Positions 16,418-26,174 of a stretch of DNA of 64,000 bases are shown here, in pieces. Origin of the DNA: Pedobacter mendelii (GTDB lineage: Bacteria > Bacteroidota > Bacteroidia > Sphingobacteriales > Sphingobacteriaceae); the NCBI RefSeq assembly GCF_014635725.1, contig NZ_BMDJ01000002.1, positions 434,001 to 498,000 of the forward strand, in the 5' to 3' direction. The stretch's first letter is position 1. Each line of letters starts with the position of its first letter. Under the pieces are notes generated by a model that saw only the letters and a program-made list of their open reading frames with translations, did not search any database and had not been told where the DNA came from. Position numbers and translations under genes: made by a program.

Positions 16418-16765
16418 ATGAAGCCAAATTTTGACATTGAGTTATTACCAGAAGCAATTGAGTTTTTAGAAAACCTTGACGAAAAACCGAGAGAAAAAAT
16501 TTACTATAACATAAAAAAATCTCAATTCGTTAATGATAATGAGCTTTTTAAAAAACTAAATGACTCCATTTGGGAATTTCGCACTTTGTATAACAATAAA
16601 GCATACCGGCTATTTTCGTTTTGGGATAAAATTGACGGTAAGGAAACCTTAGTTGTAGCAACACACGGAATTTTAAAAAAGACACAGAAAACGCCATCAA
16701 AAGAAATTAAGAAAGCGGAAGAAATTAGAAAACTCTATTTAGAGAACAAAATTAAAAAGAAGTAA
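16418..16765 (+). CDS. higB: RelE/ParE (Gp49-like, HigB type) toxin
   Basis: 115-residue toxin of the phage Gp49-like group of the RelE superfamily; relatives cut mRNA on the ribosome. Characteristic parts are 'LLPEAIEFLENLDEKPREKI', the core 'IWEFRTLYNNKAYRLFSFWD' and the end 'ATHGILKKTQKTPSKEIKKAE'. The frame starts at TTG 16412, but the ATG at 16418 is the sensible start. The HTH antitoxin gene starts two bases after the stop. Toxin-first order plus an XRE antitoxin is the HigBA layout. Confidence 0.88.
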   Translation: MKPNFDIELLPEAIEFLENLDEKPREKIYYNIKKSQFVNDNELFKKLNDSIWEFRTLYNNKAYRLFSFWDKIDGKETLVVATHGILKKTQKTPSKEIKKAEEIRKLYLENKIKKK

Positions 16766-16767
16766 TT

Positions 16768-17088
16768 ATGGCAAATACATTCAAAACAGTTTCAATCGAT
16801 ACCATGATTGATAAACATATTGGCAAACGTGGAACGGACAAAAGAGAAGCATTTGAAAATGAGTTAAGAATTGATTTATTAGGCCAAGCGATTAAGCAGG
16901 CAAGACAACGGAGGAATTTAACGCAAGAACAATTAGGAGAACTTGTTGGCGTACAAAAAGCGCAAATTTCTAAAATTGAGAACAGCGTAAAAAATGCAAG
17001 ATTTGAAACTATTTTAAAAGTATTTGATGCATTAGGTGCTAAAGTGAATTTCAATGTAGAAATGAACAACGAAAATTTAGCTTATTAA
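16768..17088 (+). CDS. higA: HigA-type antitoxin, XRE-family HTH
   Basis: 106 residues with a clear HTH_3 domain in the C-terminal half: 'IKQARQRRNLTQEQLGELVG' then 'QKAQISKIENSVKNARFETILKVFDALGAKVNF'. The N-terminal half ('MIDKHIGKRGTDKREAFENE') is the toxin-binding part seen in this family. It should neutralise the HigB-like toxin and repress the shared promoter, where a palindrome is visible. Both proteins look complete, so the module is probably active. Confidence 0.88.
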   Translation: MANTFKTVSIDTMIDKHIGKRGTDKREAFENELRIDLLGQAIKQARQRRNLTQEQLGELVGVQKAQISKIENSVKNARFETILKVFDALGAKVNFNVEMNNENLAY

Positions 17089-17443
17089 CTAATAAAGCAA
17101 TCGTTAACTATTGCTTTGCGATAGTGGCAAAACCGCAAAGTTTAATATTGAAACGAAGAGCTTTCATTTTCCCACATTGGCAAGTCTAAAAAAGCTAGCT
17201 GTAAACGTTTCCCGCTCATCATAAACCTGATGGTACGAAAAGCCCCGATTTAAGCATCTTTCTATATTTTCTTAATTGTATGCTAGCTTGTTTCACAGGT
17301 TTCTTCGGGCTTGTAGGGACAGCAGGACTGCACTTCCCCAAGAATTACCGAACCGTTCGTTTCCAAATCATATCAATCTTTAAAACGTTTCAACTTTACA
17401 ACATTCCAACAATTTTAGAACAACAATTGTGTAAATTCGCCCC
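17089..17443. other. Intergenic region with hairpin and repeat copy C
   Basis: 355 bases without a supported gene. Just after higA there is a perfect inverted repeat AAAGCAAT-cgttaact-ATTGCTTT (17095-17118), followed by CTTTGCG...CGCAAAG (17113-17139). These could end the higBA transcript, though no T-run follows. Repeat copy C fills 17223-17330. A short open frame here (from 17280) falls inside the repeat and is not credible. Confidence 0.6.
17223..17330 (+). repeat. Border-conserved hairpin repeat, copy C
   Basis: Begins AAACCTGATGGTACGAAAAGCCCC and ends GGGACAGCAGGACTG. The centre has AGCAT...ATGCT arms instead of the compact hairpins of the other copies, so it is the longest and most degenerate member. 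It is followed by CGTTCGTTTCC, also present after copy A. Confidence 0.5.
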
Positions 17444-19300
17444 ATGGCAAAAATATCAATTAACCTTGCTACAGGTTCGTTTCAAAAGGAAGAAATTATA
17501 GTCGGAATCGATTTAGGCACCACCAACAGTTTAGTGGCATTCATCAATCCCGACAAAAACCCGCAAGTAATAAACGATGCCGGAAAAGGTTTATTGGTAC
17601 CATCAGTAGTCTATTTCAACAACCAAAATGAAGCGATTGTAGGTAATGAGGCCAAAGAATTCTTAACCACCGACCCTGCAAACACCATTTTCTCGGTTAA
17701 AAGATTATTGGGTCGCTCTTACAAAGATGTTGCTGAACATAAAGACATTTTCTCTTACAAAATTATTGATGATGATACCGATGCCTTAGTAAAAATTCAG
17801 GCAGGCGACCGTTTTTACACGCCAATAGAACTATCAGCTGAAATTTTAAAAGAACTTAAAGCAAGAGCGGAACATGCTCTAAAAACACCCGTTAACAGAG
17901 CTGTAATCACCGTTCCGGCGTATTTTAACGATAGTCAGCGACAAGCAACACGCGATGCAGGAAAACTTGCGGGTTTAGATGTAATGCGCATTGTGAACGA
18001 ACCAACCGCTGCAAGTTTGGCTTACGGAATCGGTTTAGATCCATCTCAACAGAAAACGATTGCCGTTTACGATTTAGGAGGTGGTACTTTTGATGTTTCT
18101 ATTCTTCAAATTCAGAATGGAATTTTCGAAGTTTTGGCGACAAACGGAAACACTTATTTAGGTGGCGATGATTTCGACAGAGCCATTTTAAACCACTGGA
18201 TTGAGAAAAACAATTTAGATATTAAAACAGTTGCCGAAGATAATATTTTGATGCAAACCTTGCGTTTACAAGCCGAGGCTGCTAAAAAAGCATTATCAAC
18301 ACAAAATTTATACAATGAAAAAGTTGGCGAAATTTGGTGCACACTAGATAAGCAAACTTTCGAACAACTCATTTCAGCAAAGGTTGAGGAAACCATTGCG
18401 GCTTGCAAAAATGCATTGAAAGATGCCGATTTAACCCCTTCAGATATTGACGAAGTGATTTTGGTTGGTGGTTCTACACGTACACCTTTTGTTAAGCAAG
18501 AGGTAGAAAATTTCTTTGGCAAAATACCACAAGACAACATCAATCCTGATGAAGTGGTAGCACTTGGCGCCGCCATTCAGGCTGATGTTTTGGCTGGAAA
18601 TCGTTCCGACATTTTATTGCTTGATGTTACGCCACTTTCCCTTGGTATCGAAACTATGGGCGGCTTAATGAATGTGATTATCGCCCGAAACAGCAAGGTG
18701 CCCACTAAAGCTGGTCGCCAGTATACCACTTCTATTGATGGCCAGGTGAACATGAAAATCTCGGTTTACCAGGGCGAACGCGATTTGGTTAAAGAAAACC
18801 GCAAGCTTGCTGAATTCGATTTAAAAGGCATTCCGGCGATGCCTGCGGGTTTACCTAAAGTTGATATTAACTTTTTGTTAAATGCCGATGGTATTTTAAC
18901 CGTTCAGGCCATTGAGTTGCGCTCTGGCGTGAAACAAGAAATCGAGATTACGCCAAGCTACGGTTTGAGCGATGACACGGTAGAAAAAATGCTGATTGAT
19001 AGCATTACTCACGCCAAAAGCGATGTAGAACAACGGATGTTAATCGAAGCCAGAAGCGAGGGCGAACAATTGCTTTACACGGCCGAACGTTTCATCGAAA
19101 AACATGCAGAGCATTTAACGGAAGAGGAAATCGCTGAAACGAAAACGCATATTGAAGCTTTAAAAACAGCTTTAGCTAGCGAAGAAAAAGATACAATTTT
19201 GAAAAAAGCGGATGAGCTAAACGAATTTACCCGTCCTTTTGCAGAACGTGTAATGGATGCAGCAATATCGACAGCTATGAAGGGGAAAAAGATAGAGTAA
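17444..19300 (+). CDS. hscA: Hsp70-type chaperone HscA
   Basis: Specialised Hsp70 of Fe-S cluster assembly. It has a 618-residue length close to E. coli HscA (616) and lacks the long DnaK tail. The ATPase domain begins '[12 protein letters not shown]' after a ~17-residue N-terminal extension, as in HscA. '[14 protein letters not shown]' and '[12 protein letters not shown]' follow, then the HscA-like linker '[19 protein letters not shown]' and substrate domain '[27 protein letters not shown]'. The neighbours are not isc genes (hscB, iscU and fdx are absent), so the role in Fe-S assembly rests on sequence resemblance to HscA. A generic DnaK paralogue is the alternative. Confidence 0.85.
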   Translation: MAKISINLATGSFQKEEIIVGIDLGTTNSLVAFINPDKNPQVINDAGKGLLVPSVVYFNNQNEAIVGNEAKEFLTTDPANTIFSVKRLLGRSYKDVAEHKDIFSYKIIDDDTDALVKIQAGDRFYTPIELSAEILKELKARAEHALKTPVNRAVITVPAYFNDSQRQATRDAGKLAGLDVMRIVNEPTAASLAYGIGLDPSQQKTIAVYDLGGGTFDVSILQIQNGIFEVLATNGNTYLGGDDFDRAILNHWIEKNNLDIKTVAEDNILMQTLRLQAEAAKKALSTQNLYNEKVGEIWCTLDKQTFEQLISAKVEETIAACKNALKDADLTPSDIDEVILVGGSTRTPFVKQEVENFFGKIPQDNINPDEVVALGAAIQADVLAGNRSDILLLDVTPLSLGIETMGGLMNVIIARNSKVPTKAGRQYTTSIDGQVNMKISVYQGERDLVKENRKLAEFDLKGIPAMPAGLPKVDINFLLNADGILTVQAIELRSGVKQEIEITPSYGLSDDTVEKMLIDSITHAKSDVEQRMLIEARSEGEQLLYTAERFIEKHAEHLTEEEIAETKTHIEALKTALASEEKDTILKKADELNEFTRPFAERVMDAAISTAMKGKKIE

Positions 19301-19419
19301 GGAGGTTGAGGCTGAGGTTAAGATTGAGGCTGAGATAATAGTTATATGTAGGCTATTGAGCTTATACGAACTTATATTTCTTATATGGTGAAAATTAAAT
19401 AAAAATATTTGGAAAGTAC

Positions 19420-19498
19420 TGTCACAGCTAATCGGTTCCGATAGCCCCGCTTTTGTTTCCGCCGGTAGAAAAAATCGGCATCCACGGCAATCGGGTTT
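19420..19498 (-). repeat. Border-conserved hairpin repeat, copy D
   Basis: On the minus strand: AAACCCGATTGCCGTGG, then a GCCG...CGGC hairpin, then AAAAGCGGGGCTATCGG. It shares AACCCGATTG and AAAGCGGGGC with copy A. Confidence 0.5.
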
Positions 19499-19657
19499 AT
19501 TTTACTCAGGTACACCTACAAAACTTAAGCTCTATTATGCAAAATTATAATTTGCTATTAACTGCAAACTTGTTTTTTTAATTGACCATTAATTCAGGTA
19601 ATCGAATTACAAACTCATTTCTTACCATACATCAAAAATTCTGTCCTGCTAACCTCT

Positions 19658-19665
19658 TAGCTTTG
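19658..19665 (+). promoter_or_regulatory. Bacteroidota -7 promoter element (TAGCTTTG)
   Basis: Exact TAnnTTTG match 19 bases before the ATG of the LLM flavin oxidoreductase gene; no clear -33 TTTG. Confidence 0.45.
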
Positions 19666-19684
19666 CTTTATAAATTTTAGCAAT

Positions 19685-20716
19685 ATGGAATTAGGTATTG
19701 GCATGTTTGGCGATTTGCAAATCAATGCAAAGGGAGAAATTCAACCAGCACAACAAAGGCTTCAGGAAATTATAGAAGAAATTAAATTGATGGACGAAGT
19801 AGGATTAGATTTCTATGGAATTGGCGAACACCATCGCCCTGATTATGCAGTTTCGAGTCCAGAAATTATTTTAGCCGCAGCCGCAACAGTAACTAAAAAC
19901 ATTAAGTTAAGCAGCGCAGTTTCAGTTCTAAGTTCTTCAGACCCTGTAAAGCTTTATCAAAATTTTGCTACAATAGATTTAATTTCCAACGGCAGAGCAG
20001 AGTTAATGGCTGGTCGCGGAAGTTTCATCGAATCTTTTCCTCTGTTTGGTTATAATCTTCAAGATTACGACGAGCTTTATGAAGAAAAATTAGAGCTACT
20101 TTTAAAAATCAACAAAGAACCAAAAATCAGTTGGAAGGGTAAATTCCGTCCTGAATTGGTTAATCAGGAAGTTTTACCTCGTGCTGTTAACGATAATTTA
20201 AAAATCTGGGTGGCTGTTGGCGGAACGCCAGAATCGGTAGAACGAGCAGGAAGATTAGGTTTACCAGTGATGTTTGCCATCATCGGTGGACAACCAACTC
20301 AATTCAAACCACTTTTTGATTACTACAAAAAAGTTTATCAGGCTTATGGCCATGATATGAATAAATTTGAAGTTGGCGTTCACATGCATTCATTATTCAG
20401 CGAAAACAGTCAGAAAATTTCAGATTATTATTTCCCGTTGTATTCTGCACAAATGAATAGAATTGGAAAAACCCGTGGTTGGGCACCTTTTCAAAGAAAT
20501 CAATTTGAGGCTGGAAGAAATATTAATGGTGCCTTAATTATTGGTGATGCAAATGAATCAGTAGATAAGATTCTAGCGATGGAAGAAAATTTTGGTTTAA
20601 CTCGTTTCTCTGCTCACATGGATGTTGGCGGGCCATCTCACGCTGCAATGATGAAATCTATAGAAATCTTCGGAAATAAAATTACTCCAGAAGTAAGGAA
20701 AGCGCTTAAGCAATAA
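19685..20716 (+). CDS. LLM class flavin-dependent oxidoreductase
   Basis: Luciferase-like monooxygenase family TIM-barrel protein (343 residues) using reduced FMN or F420-type cofactor. Typical parts: 'MELGIGMFGD', 'EVGLDFYGIGEHHRPDYAVSSPEI', 'ISNGRAELMAGRGSFIESFPLFGY' and the C-terminal 'IIGDANESVDKILAMEENFGLTRFSAHMDVGG'. Substrate is not predictable from the sequence; many homologues in this group are annotated only at family level. It stands alone behind its own TAnnTTTG promoter. Confidence 0.88.
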   Translation: MELGIGMFGDLQINAKGEIQPAQQRLQEIIEEIKLMDEVGLDFYGIGEHHRPDYAVSSPEIILAAAATVTKNIKLSSAVSVLSSSDPVKLYQNFATIDLISNGRAELMAGRGSFIESFPLFGYNLQDYDELYEEKLELLLKINKEPKISWKGKFRPELVNQEVLPRAVNDNLKIWVAVGGTPESVERAGRLGLPVMFAIIGGQPTQFKPLFDYYKKVYQAYGHDMNKFEVGVHMHSLFSENSQKISDYYFPLYSAQMNRIGKTRGWAPFQRNQFEAGRNINGALIIGDANESVDKILAMEENFGLTRFSAHMDVGGPSHAAMMKSIEIFGNKITPEVRKALKQ

Positions 20717-20986
20717 TATCGCCAATAATTTGAAAACGTAATACAGCCTAGTGCAATCATAAAAGCTATCATTCATACAACATTTTCATTCCTAGTTCAG
20801 CTGGTATCAGGAAAGATAATTATGATTTTTGAACGAATTTATTGAATTAAGACTATTGTAAAGAACTTAATTAAACGCAACGTCATCAAAGCTAAAATAG
20901 GAAGCTTGCTTCTGAAAACCTGGTTTTTCTACTAATTTTTAAAAAATCAATCCAACAATTTTACTAATTTGGTTAAAAAAAACAAC

Positions 20987-21625
20987 ATGAAAATTTACCT
21001 TTTGATAATCTGTTTGACTCTTTTTTATGCCTGCACAAGCCCAAATAATAATAAGGATAATGAAGAAGAAAAAAATGCTGCAGAATTTAAGCAGCAGAGT
21101 TTAAGCACTTTTACGCCAAACACATTTTATTACACTAATAATTTAGACGAAAATAATACTGAGTGGGCTGCAAAGGAGTATTCAATTTTTCAATCTAAAA
21201 CATTAGATAGTATAAATCACCATTATTTTGAATTACTTGATGTATATGGTAATGACGATAATATTGTGGTTTTTAATGAATTTTTTAATGAGGGAAAAAG
21301 AATTAAACATGTAATACTGGATACACTTTATAATTATAGCGATTTCGCAAAAAATTTGCCCGACAAGGGCACCTCTGTTGGCGTTTTAGATAAGGATGAA
21401 CTCGATGGAATTGACACAACAGGCCTTGAAAAAAAATCGATTATTGCAGTTGTAAGAACAATGGGGCAACAGAATTACAAAGCAGACGCTGATAGCGCAA
21501 TTGCCAAACATAAAAAGGCAGGAAAAAACCCTTTTGAGGCAATTGATGTGAAGAGAAAAATGATAGTTTTACAAGCTTGGTTTGCTAATACCAAAACAAA
21601 AAAGATAGAGGTAATTAAAAATTAG
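20987..21625 (+). CDS. Lipoprotein of unknown function
   Basis: 212 residues with a signal peptide and lipobox ('LIICLTLFYACTS', Cys at about residue 16), so it should be lipid-anchored in the envelope. The mature part is acidic and Asn/Asp rich, beginning 'SPNNNKDNEEEKNAAEF'. The frame reaches back to a TTG at 20969, but the ATG at 20987 places the signal peptide correctly. No family recognised. It stands alone between the LLM oxidoreductase and the DUF2339/DUF3999 pair. Confidence 0.7.
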   Translation: MKIYLLIICLTLFYACTSPNNNKDNEEEKNAAEFKQQSLSTFTPNTFYYTNNLDENNTEWAAKEYSIFQSKTLDSINHHYFELLDVYGNDDNIVVFNEFFNEGKRIKHVILDTLYNYSDFAKNLPDKGTSVGVLDKDELDGIDTTGLEKKSIIAVVRTMGQQNYKADADSAIAKHKKAGKNPFEAIDVKRKMIVLQAWFANTKTKKIEVIKN

Positions 21626-21719
21626 CAGGAGTTTATTTTTTGAACTATAGATTAATTCTTAACCTTATATAATTCATTGCTATATTTAATAACGCAAATT
21701 ACGCATTACAAAATATAGA

Positions 21720-24095
21720 ATGGATAATTCCGAACAATTAAACCTGCTATTAATTAAGCTGGAGAATTTATTACTTAGACAGCAAGGGTTTGAGGCAGAA
21801 ATAAATGCTTTAAAAAAACAGGTCGAAGTGCTACAATTTGGAACGGATTACATTATTAAAGAGCAAAAGGCACCTCAAGTTGTAATTACACCTCCACCGA
21901 GAAATACGCCTCCAAATGCGGTTTTTCAAAACATCTCAACTCCAAACCCTGTTCCAAATCCATTTCCACCGCGAGCAAACCAACCGCAAAGCAATTTTGC
22001 AGATAAGTTTAAGCGTGAGAACATAGTTAAATCTGATTTCGAAAAGTTTATCGGGGAAAATCTAATCAGCAAAATCGGAATACTGATTTTAATTCTCGGA
22101 GTTGGTATTGGTGCAAAATACGCTATCGACCACGATATGGTTAGTCCTCTAACCAGAATAGTTTTAGGTTATGCCATTGGTGCAGGCTTAATGGCCTTTG
22201 CCATCAAACTAAAAGAAAAATACGAAAATTTTTCGGCGGTTCTAGTCAGTGGTGCAATTGCCATCATGTACTTTATTACCTATGCTGCCTACGATTTTTA
22301 TTCGCTCATTCCGCAAGTTTTAGCATTTTTATTAATGGTTGTTTTTACATCTTTTACAGTAGTAGCTGCTATAAAATATAACAAACAGGTTATCGCTCAC
22401 ATTGGCTTGGTTGGTGCTTATGCAGTTCCATTTCTACTGAGCGATGGTTCAGGAAAAGTTGGCGTATTGTTTACGTATATGGCCATAATTAACATCGGAA
22501 TATTAATTTTAAGTTTGAAGAAATACTGGAAACCTCTGTTTTATGCATCATTTGGATTAACCTGGTTAATTTTTGCGTCGTGGCGAATGGATTTAGGCTC
22601 TGATAATAAATTCTTTGAATTATCCTTATTCTTTTCGACCCTATTCTTCCTCACATTTTACATTACAAATTTAGCTTACAAGATTACACGTAAAGAAATT
22701 TTTGGCTTTAGCGATGTGGTAATCTTGCTTTTAAATTCATTTGTTTACTATGGAATCGGTTATTTTATCCTTGCCGATAACAAAAATAGTGTTGAGTTTT
22801 TAGGTTTATTTACACTCGCCAATGCCGTTATTCACTTTTTGGTAAGTTTAATTATCTATAAAAAAGAACTCGCCGATAGAAATCTGTTTTACCTGATTTT
22901 AGCCATGGTGATTACCTTCATTACTATTGCCATTCCTGTTCAACTTAATGGTGGTTGGGTAACTATTTTCTGGACGGTTGAGGCCGCTGTGTTGTTTTAT
23001 TTGGCTCGGGTTAAAAGCATCGCGATTTATGAAAAACTGTCCTTTCCACTAATATTTCTAGCATTTATTAGTTTGCTACAAGATTGGACGAGCTATTACG
23101 ATTATTATGGAAATGATTCAACCATCACACCGGTACTAAATGTTGGTTTTTTAACGGCTTCTATTTTCATCGGAAGTTTTATCTGGATGTTTAGCATCAG
23201 CAAAAAGGAAACAGAAAAGCCTGCCGAATGGCCATGGATGAGGCAAATTTTAAGTTATGCCATCCCATCAATTCTACTTTTAACAGTGTATGTAACCTTT
23301 AGATTAGAGATTTCAAAATACTTCGATAACCTGATGCAATCGACAAGAATTAGTCTTCACCCGCAGGTTAAATCAGATTACGCAACTTATGAATTCAATT
23401 ACAATTACGACACGCTGAAAACTGCCTGGATTTATATCTACACTTTGTTTTTTGCTTCAGCAATAACTTATTTCAATACTAAAAAATTGAAGAACGGCGA
23501 GCTTGCAATTACAAATTTGATTATTAATTTATTGGTTGTGGTGTTATTCTTAACACACGGACTTTACACTTTAAGCTTACTTAGAGACCATTATTTATTT
23601 CCATACAACAAATATTTCAGCATCAGTTCTTTCAACATTGGTATCAGATATATTTCAATGATCTTTTTTGCACTGCTGATTGTTCAATGTTATCAATTAC
23701 AGAAATCTGGACTGCTTAAAAAAGACTTTAAAACCATGTTCGATTATCTGCTGTATATTTCTATTTTATGGGTTATCAGCAGTGAGCTAATTAACATTTT
23801 GGAGTTATCAAGCACTCAGGAAAGTTATAAATTGGGCTTGAGCATCCTTTGGGGCGTTTATTCGCTATTTTTAATAAGTATAGGCTTGGGCAAAAACAAA
23901 AAGCATCTGCGCATTGGTGCGATGGCTTTATTCGGCATCACCTTAATTAAGCTTTTCTTTTACGACATTTATTCTTTAGGTACGATAGCAAAAACCATTG
24001 TTTTTGTATCGCTAGGTGTGCTTTTACTCATCATTTCTTTCCTTTATAACAAGTATAAACATTTAATTATTGATGATGTTAAAGTTGAAGATTAA
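21720..24095 (+). CDS. DUF2339 polytopic membrane protein
   Basis: 791 residues. It has an N-terminal coiled coil (about 1-50), a proline/asparagine-rich linker (about 55-100: 'VITPPPRNTPPNAVFQN'), then the start of the membrane part 'FIGENLISKIGILILILGVGIGAKYAIDHDMVSPLTR', which is characteristic of DUF2339. About 20 membrane helices follow to the end. No function is established for the family. The next gene (DUF3999) starts inside this one and overlaps by 23 bases, so the two proteins are translationally coupled and probably form one envelope complex. Confidence 0.88.
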   Translation: MDNSEQLNLLLIKLENLLLRQQGFEAEINALKKQVEVLQFGTDYIIKEQKAPQVVITPPPRNTPPNAVFQNISTPNPVPNPFPPRANQPQSNFADKFKRENIVKSDFEKFIGENLISKIGILILILGVGIGAKYAIDHDMVSPLTRIVLGYAIGAGLMAFAIKLKEKYENFSAVLVSGAIAIMYFITYAAYDFYSLIPQVLAFLLMVVFTSFTVVAAIKYNKQVIAHIGLVGAYAVPFLLSDGSGKVGVLFTYMAIINIGILILSLKKYWKPLFYASFGLTWLIFASWRMDLGSDNKFFELSLFFSTLFFLTFYITNLAYKITRKEIFGFSDVVILLLNSFVYYGIGYFILADNKNSVEFLGLFTLANAVIHFLVSLIIYKKELADRNLFYLILAMVITFITIAIPVQLNGGWVTIFWTVEAAVLFYLARVKSIAIYEKLSFPLIFLAFISLLQDWTSYYDYYGNDSTITPVLNVGFLTASIFIGSFIWMFSISKKETEKPAEWPWMRQILSYAIPSILLLTVYVTFRLEISKYFDNLMQSTRISLHPQVKSDYATYEFNYNYDTLKTAWIYIYTLFFASAITYFNTKKLKNGELAITNLIINLLVVVLFLTHGLYTLSLLRDHYLFPYNKYFSISSFNIGIRYISMIFFALLIVQCYQLQKSGLLKKDFKTMFDYLLYISILWVISSELINILELSSTQESYKLGLSILWGVYSLFLISIGLGKNKKHLRIGAMALFGITLIKLFFYDIYSLGTIAKTIVFVSLGVLLLIISFLYNKYKHLIIDDVKVED

Positions 24096-25305
24096 CCTAT
24101 TTTTATTGCTTTTAGTAAGCGCTGCTGTCACGAAAGCACAAACCAATTCTTATAAATTTAAACGAGATATAACAAATGTAAATTCGGCTTGGCACAGTAT
24201 GAAACTGCCCAATCAATTGTATAAAAATGCAAATATTGATTTCAAAGATTTAAGGATTTTTGGTGTAAATGGAAAGGATACTATAGAAGTTCCCTATCTA
24301 TTAAAACAACGAGCCGATAAGGTTACTTCGAAAAATATTACATTTAAACAGATAAATCAAAGCTCAAATCTGAGTAACTACTATTATACATTTCAATCTG
24401 ATACAACCAATACCATCAATCAGATTAATTTAGCTTTTAAGCAAGATAATTTCGATTGGCAGGTAACGCTTGAGGGCAGTAACAACAATCTTGAATGGTT
24501 TTCAATTCTGAAAAATTATAGGATTCTTTCCATCAAAAACAATTACACTGATTATAAGTTTACCAAATTGAGTTTTCCTGATTCTAAATTTCAGTATTTT
24601 AGAATTGCTTTGAAAAGCACTGTTCAACCTGAATTATTGTCTGCAAAAATTTCGAAAACTGATACAGTAAAGGGAACTTATGAGGATGTAAAATATAAAA
24701 CATTCCAGTTAAAAAATGATGCGACCAATAAAGAAACTGTTATAGAAATTGCTTTAGAAAATCCCATTCCGCTCTCTTATTTAAAACTAAATGCGCAAAG
24801 CGATTTCGATTTTTATCGCTCGATTAAAATTGAGTATGTAACCGATAGTTTTAAAACTGATAAAGGCATCCAATACAACTACGCAAATCTTTATTTGGGA
24901 ACAATTAGCTCATTAGAAAAACCTGAATATAACTTCCCAAATACCATTACATCAAGATTAAAAATTACAATTCAAAATAACGATAATAAACCTTTACGCT
25001 TGAGTAAATTGGATCTTAAAGGTAATGTTTACGAAATTATAGCCCGATTCGATAATCCAAAATATGCTTATGCTTTATATTATGGAAATGAAAAAGCTGT
25101 AACACCAAGCTACGAAATTGAGAAATTTGAGAGTAAAATCCCTTCAAATTTAACTTTTGTAGCTCTTAGTGAAGAACAAAAAAACCCCGCTTATTCAATT
25201 ATAATCAAGAAACCAATATTTGAAAACAAGGCTTGGCTTTGGGTTTTAATGGCAGTTATTATAGCATTATTAGGTTGGTTTTCATTTAAAATGTTGAGGA
25301 ATTAA
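24073..25305 (+). CDS. DUF3999 family exported protein with C-terminal membrane anchor
   Basis: About 410 residues with a signal peptide ('LKINLFLLLLVSAAVTKAQ'), a long beta-rich periplasmic part and one C-terminal membrane helix ('AWLWVLMAVIIALLGWFSFKML'). This is the DUF3999 layout, and DUF3999 genes often follow DUF2339 genes. The frame opens at TTG 24070; the ATG at 24073 (or 24076) is preferred. It overlaps the preceding gene by 23 bases. The function is unknown; pairing with DUF2339 suggests a joint role at the envelope. Confidence 0.82.
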   Translation: MMLKLKINLFLLLLVSAAVTKAQTNSYKFKRDITNVNSAWHSMKLPNQLYKNANIDFKDLRIFGVNGKDTIEVPYLLKQRADKVTSKNITFKQINQSSNLSNYYYTFQSDTTNTINQINLAFKQDNFDWQVTLEGSNNNLEWFSILKNYRILSIKNNYTDYKFTKLSFPDSKFQYFRIALKSTVQPELLSAKISKTDTVKGTYEDVKYKTFQLKNDATNKETVIEIALENPIPLSYLKLNAQSDFDFYRSIKIEYVTDSFKTDKGIQYNYANLYLGTISSLEKPEYNFPNTITSRLKITIQNNDNKPLRLSKLDLKGNVYEIIARFDNPKYAYALYYGNEKAVTPSYEIEKFESKIPSNLTFVALSEEQKNPAYSIIIKKPIFENKAWLWVLMAVIIALLGWFSFKMLRN

Positions 25306-25333
25306 TGTTATTGTAAATCATAAAAAACAATCT

Positions 25334-25786
25334 ATGAAAAATATTTTCCAACCCGCAGTAACTAGCGAAGTAATCGAAAGAATTAATAAACTAATTCCTA
25401 CTTCGCCTCAATTTTGGGGTAAAATGAATGTTTCGCAAATGTTAGCGCATTGCAACGTAAGCTATGAACTGGTTTACGATAATAAACATCCAAAGCCAAA
25501 TGCTTTTATGAAATTGGTGATGAAAGCGTTTGTAAAAAACATCGTGGTAAGCGAAAAGCCTTATAAAAAAAATAGTCGAACTGCGCAATCGTTTGTAATT
25601 ACAGATGAAAAAGAATTTGAGAAAGAGAAACAAAGATTAATCAACTATATCAATAAAACACAGCAGTTAGGTGAAAGTCATTTTGACGGAAAAGACTCTC
25701 ACTCTTTTGGTAAACTAAATAAAGTCGAATGGAATAATATGTTTTATAAACATTTAGACCATCATTTAAATCAATTTAGAGTATAA
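25334..25786 (+). CDS. DUF1569 (DinB-like fold) protein
   Basis: 150-residue soluble protein. The opening 'VTSEVIERINKLIPTSPQFWGKMNVSQMLAHCNVSYE' and the final 'HLDHHLNQF' match DUF1569, a DinB-like helical family with histidines that could bind metal (MLAHC... and HLDHH). Its role is unknown. The next gene begins five bases after its stop, so they form a short operon. Confidence 0.82.
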   Translation: MKNIFQPAVTSEVIERINKLIPTSPQFWGKMNVSQMLAHCNVSYELVYDNKHPKPNAFMKLVMKAFVKNIVVSEKPYKKNSRTAQSFVITDEKEFEKEKQRLINYINKTQQLGESHFDGKDSHSFGKLNKVEWNNMFYKHLDHHLNQFRV

Positions 25787-25791
25787 TTAAA

Positions 25792-26154
25792 ATGATTAGA
25801 AAAATTTTAAGTGTTGTTATTGGTTATGCAATTTTTGTTATATCATCGCTATTGCTTTTCAAAATTTCAGGGCAAAAGCCACATGCTGATGCCACAAATT
25901 TCTTCATAATTTTCACGGCAATTTATGGTGTTTTATTTTCAATTTTTGCAGGGTATGTAACTCAATTCTTTTCAAAAGCTCAAAAACTGAATGTAAATTA
26001 TATTCTCGCCACAATTATTGCAAGTTTTGCAGTATTTTCTATTTTTAAATCAACCGGCAACCATTGGACACAAATTTTAGCAATAGCCATTTTTGCTCCG
26101 ATTTCTATTTTGGGTGGCATGCTGAGTAAATATAAAATGTATAAAAATCATTAA
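25792..26154 (+). CDS. Small four-helix membrane protein
   Basis: 120 residues with four hydrophobic segments (about 4-22, 38-60, 70-86 and 93-110) and a lysine-rich end ('SKYKMYKNH'). Family not recognised. It starts five bases after the DUF1569 gene, and the phospholipase C-like gene follows 20 bases later, so it sits in a three-gene run. Confidence 0.65.
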   Translation: MIRKILSVVIGYAIFVISSLLLFKISGQKPHADATNFFIIFTAIYGVLFSIFAGYVTQFFSKAQKLNVNYILATIIASFAVFSIFKSTGNHWTQILAIAIFAPISILGGMLSKYKMYKNH

Positions 26155-26174
26155 AAGATTTACTAACTTACATT

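Larger units (their letters stand above)
19301..19684. other. Intergenic region with low-complexity run and repeat copy D
   Basis: 384 bases with no supported gene. It contains the GAGGTTGAGGCTGAGGTTAAG run at 19302-19336, repeat copy D at 19420-19498 and the promoter of the LLM oxidoreductase gene at 19658-19665. Confidence 0.65.

Noticed and set aside
16412..17088. Defence island around the toxin-antitoxin modules
   Set aside because: Only two small toxin-antitoxin pairs and one orphan gene are present; there are no restriction, Abi, retron, CBASS or nuclease/helicase defence genes nearby.
18154..18576. 140-codon open frame opposite hscA
   Set aside because: It lies wholly inside the strongly conserved Hsp70 gene on the other strand, and its translation shows no family features.
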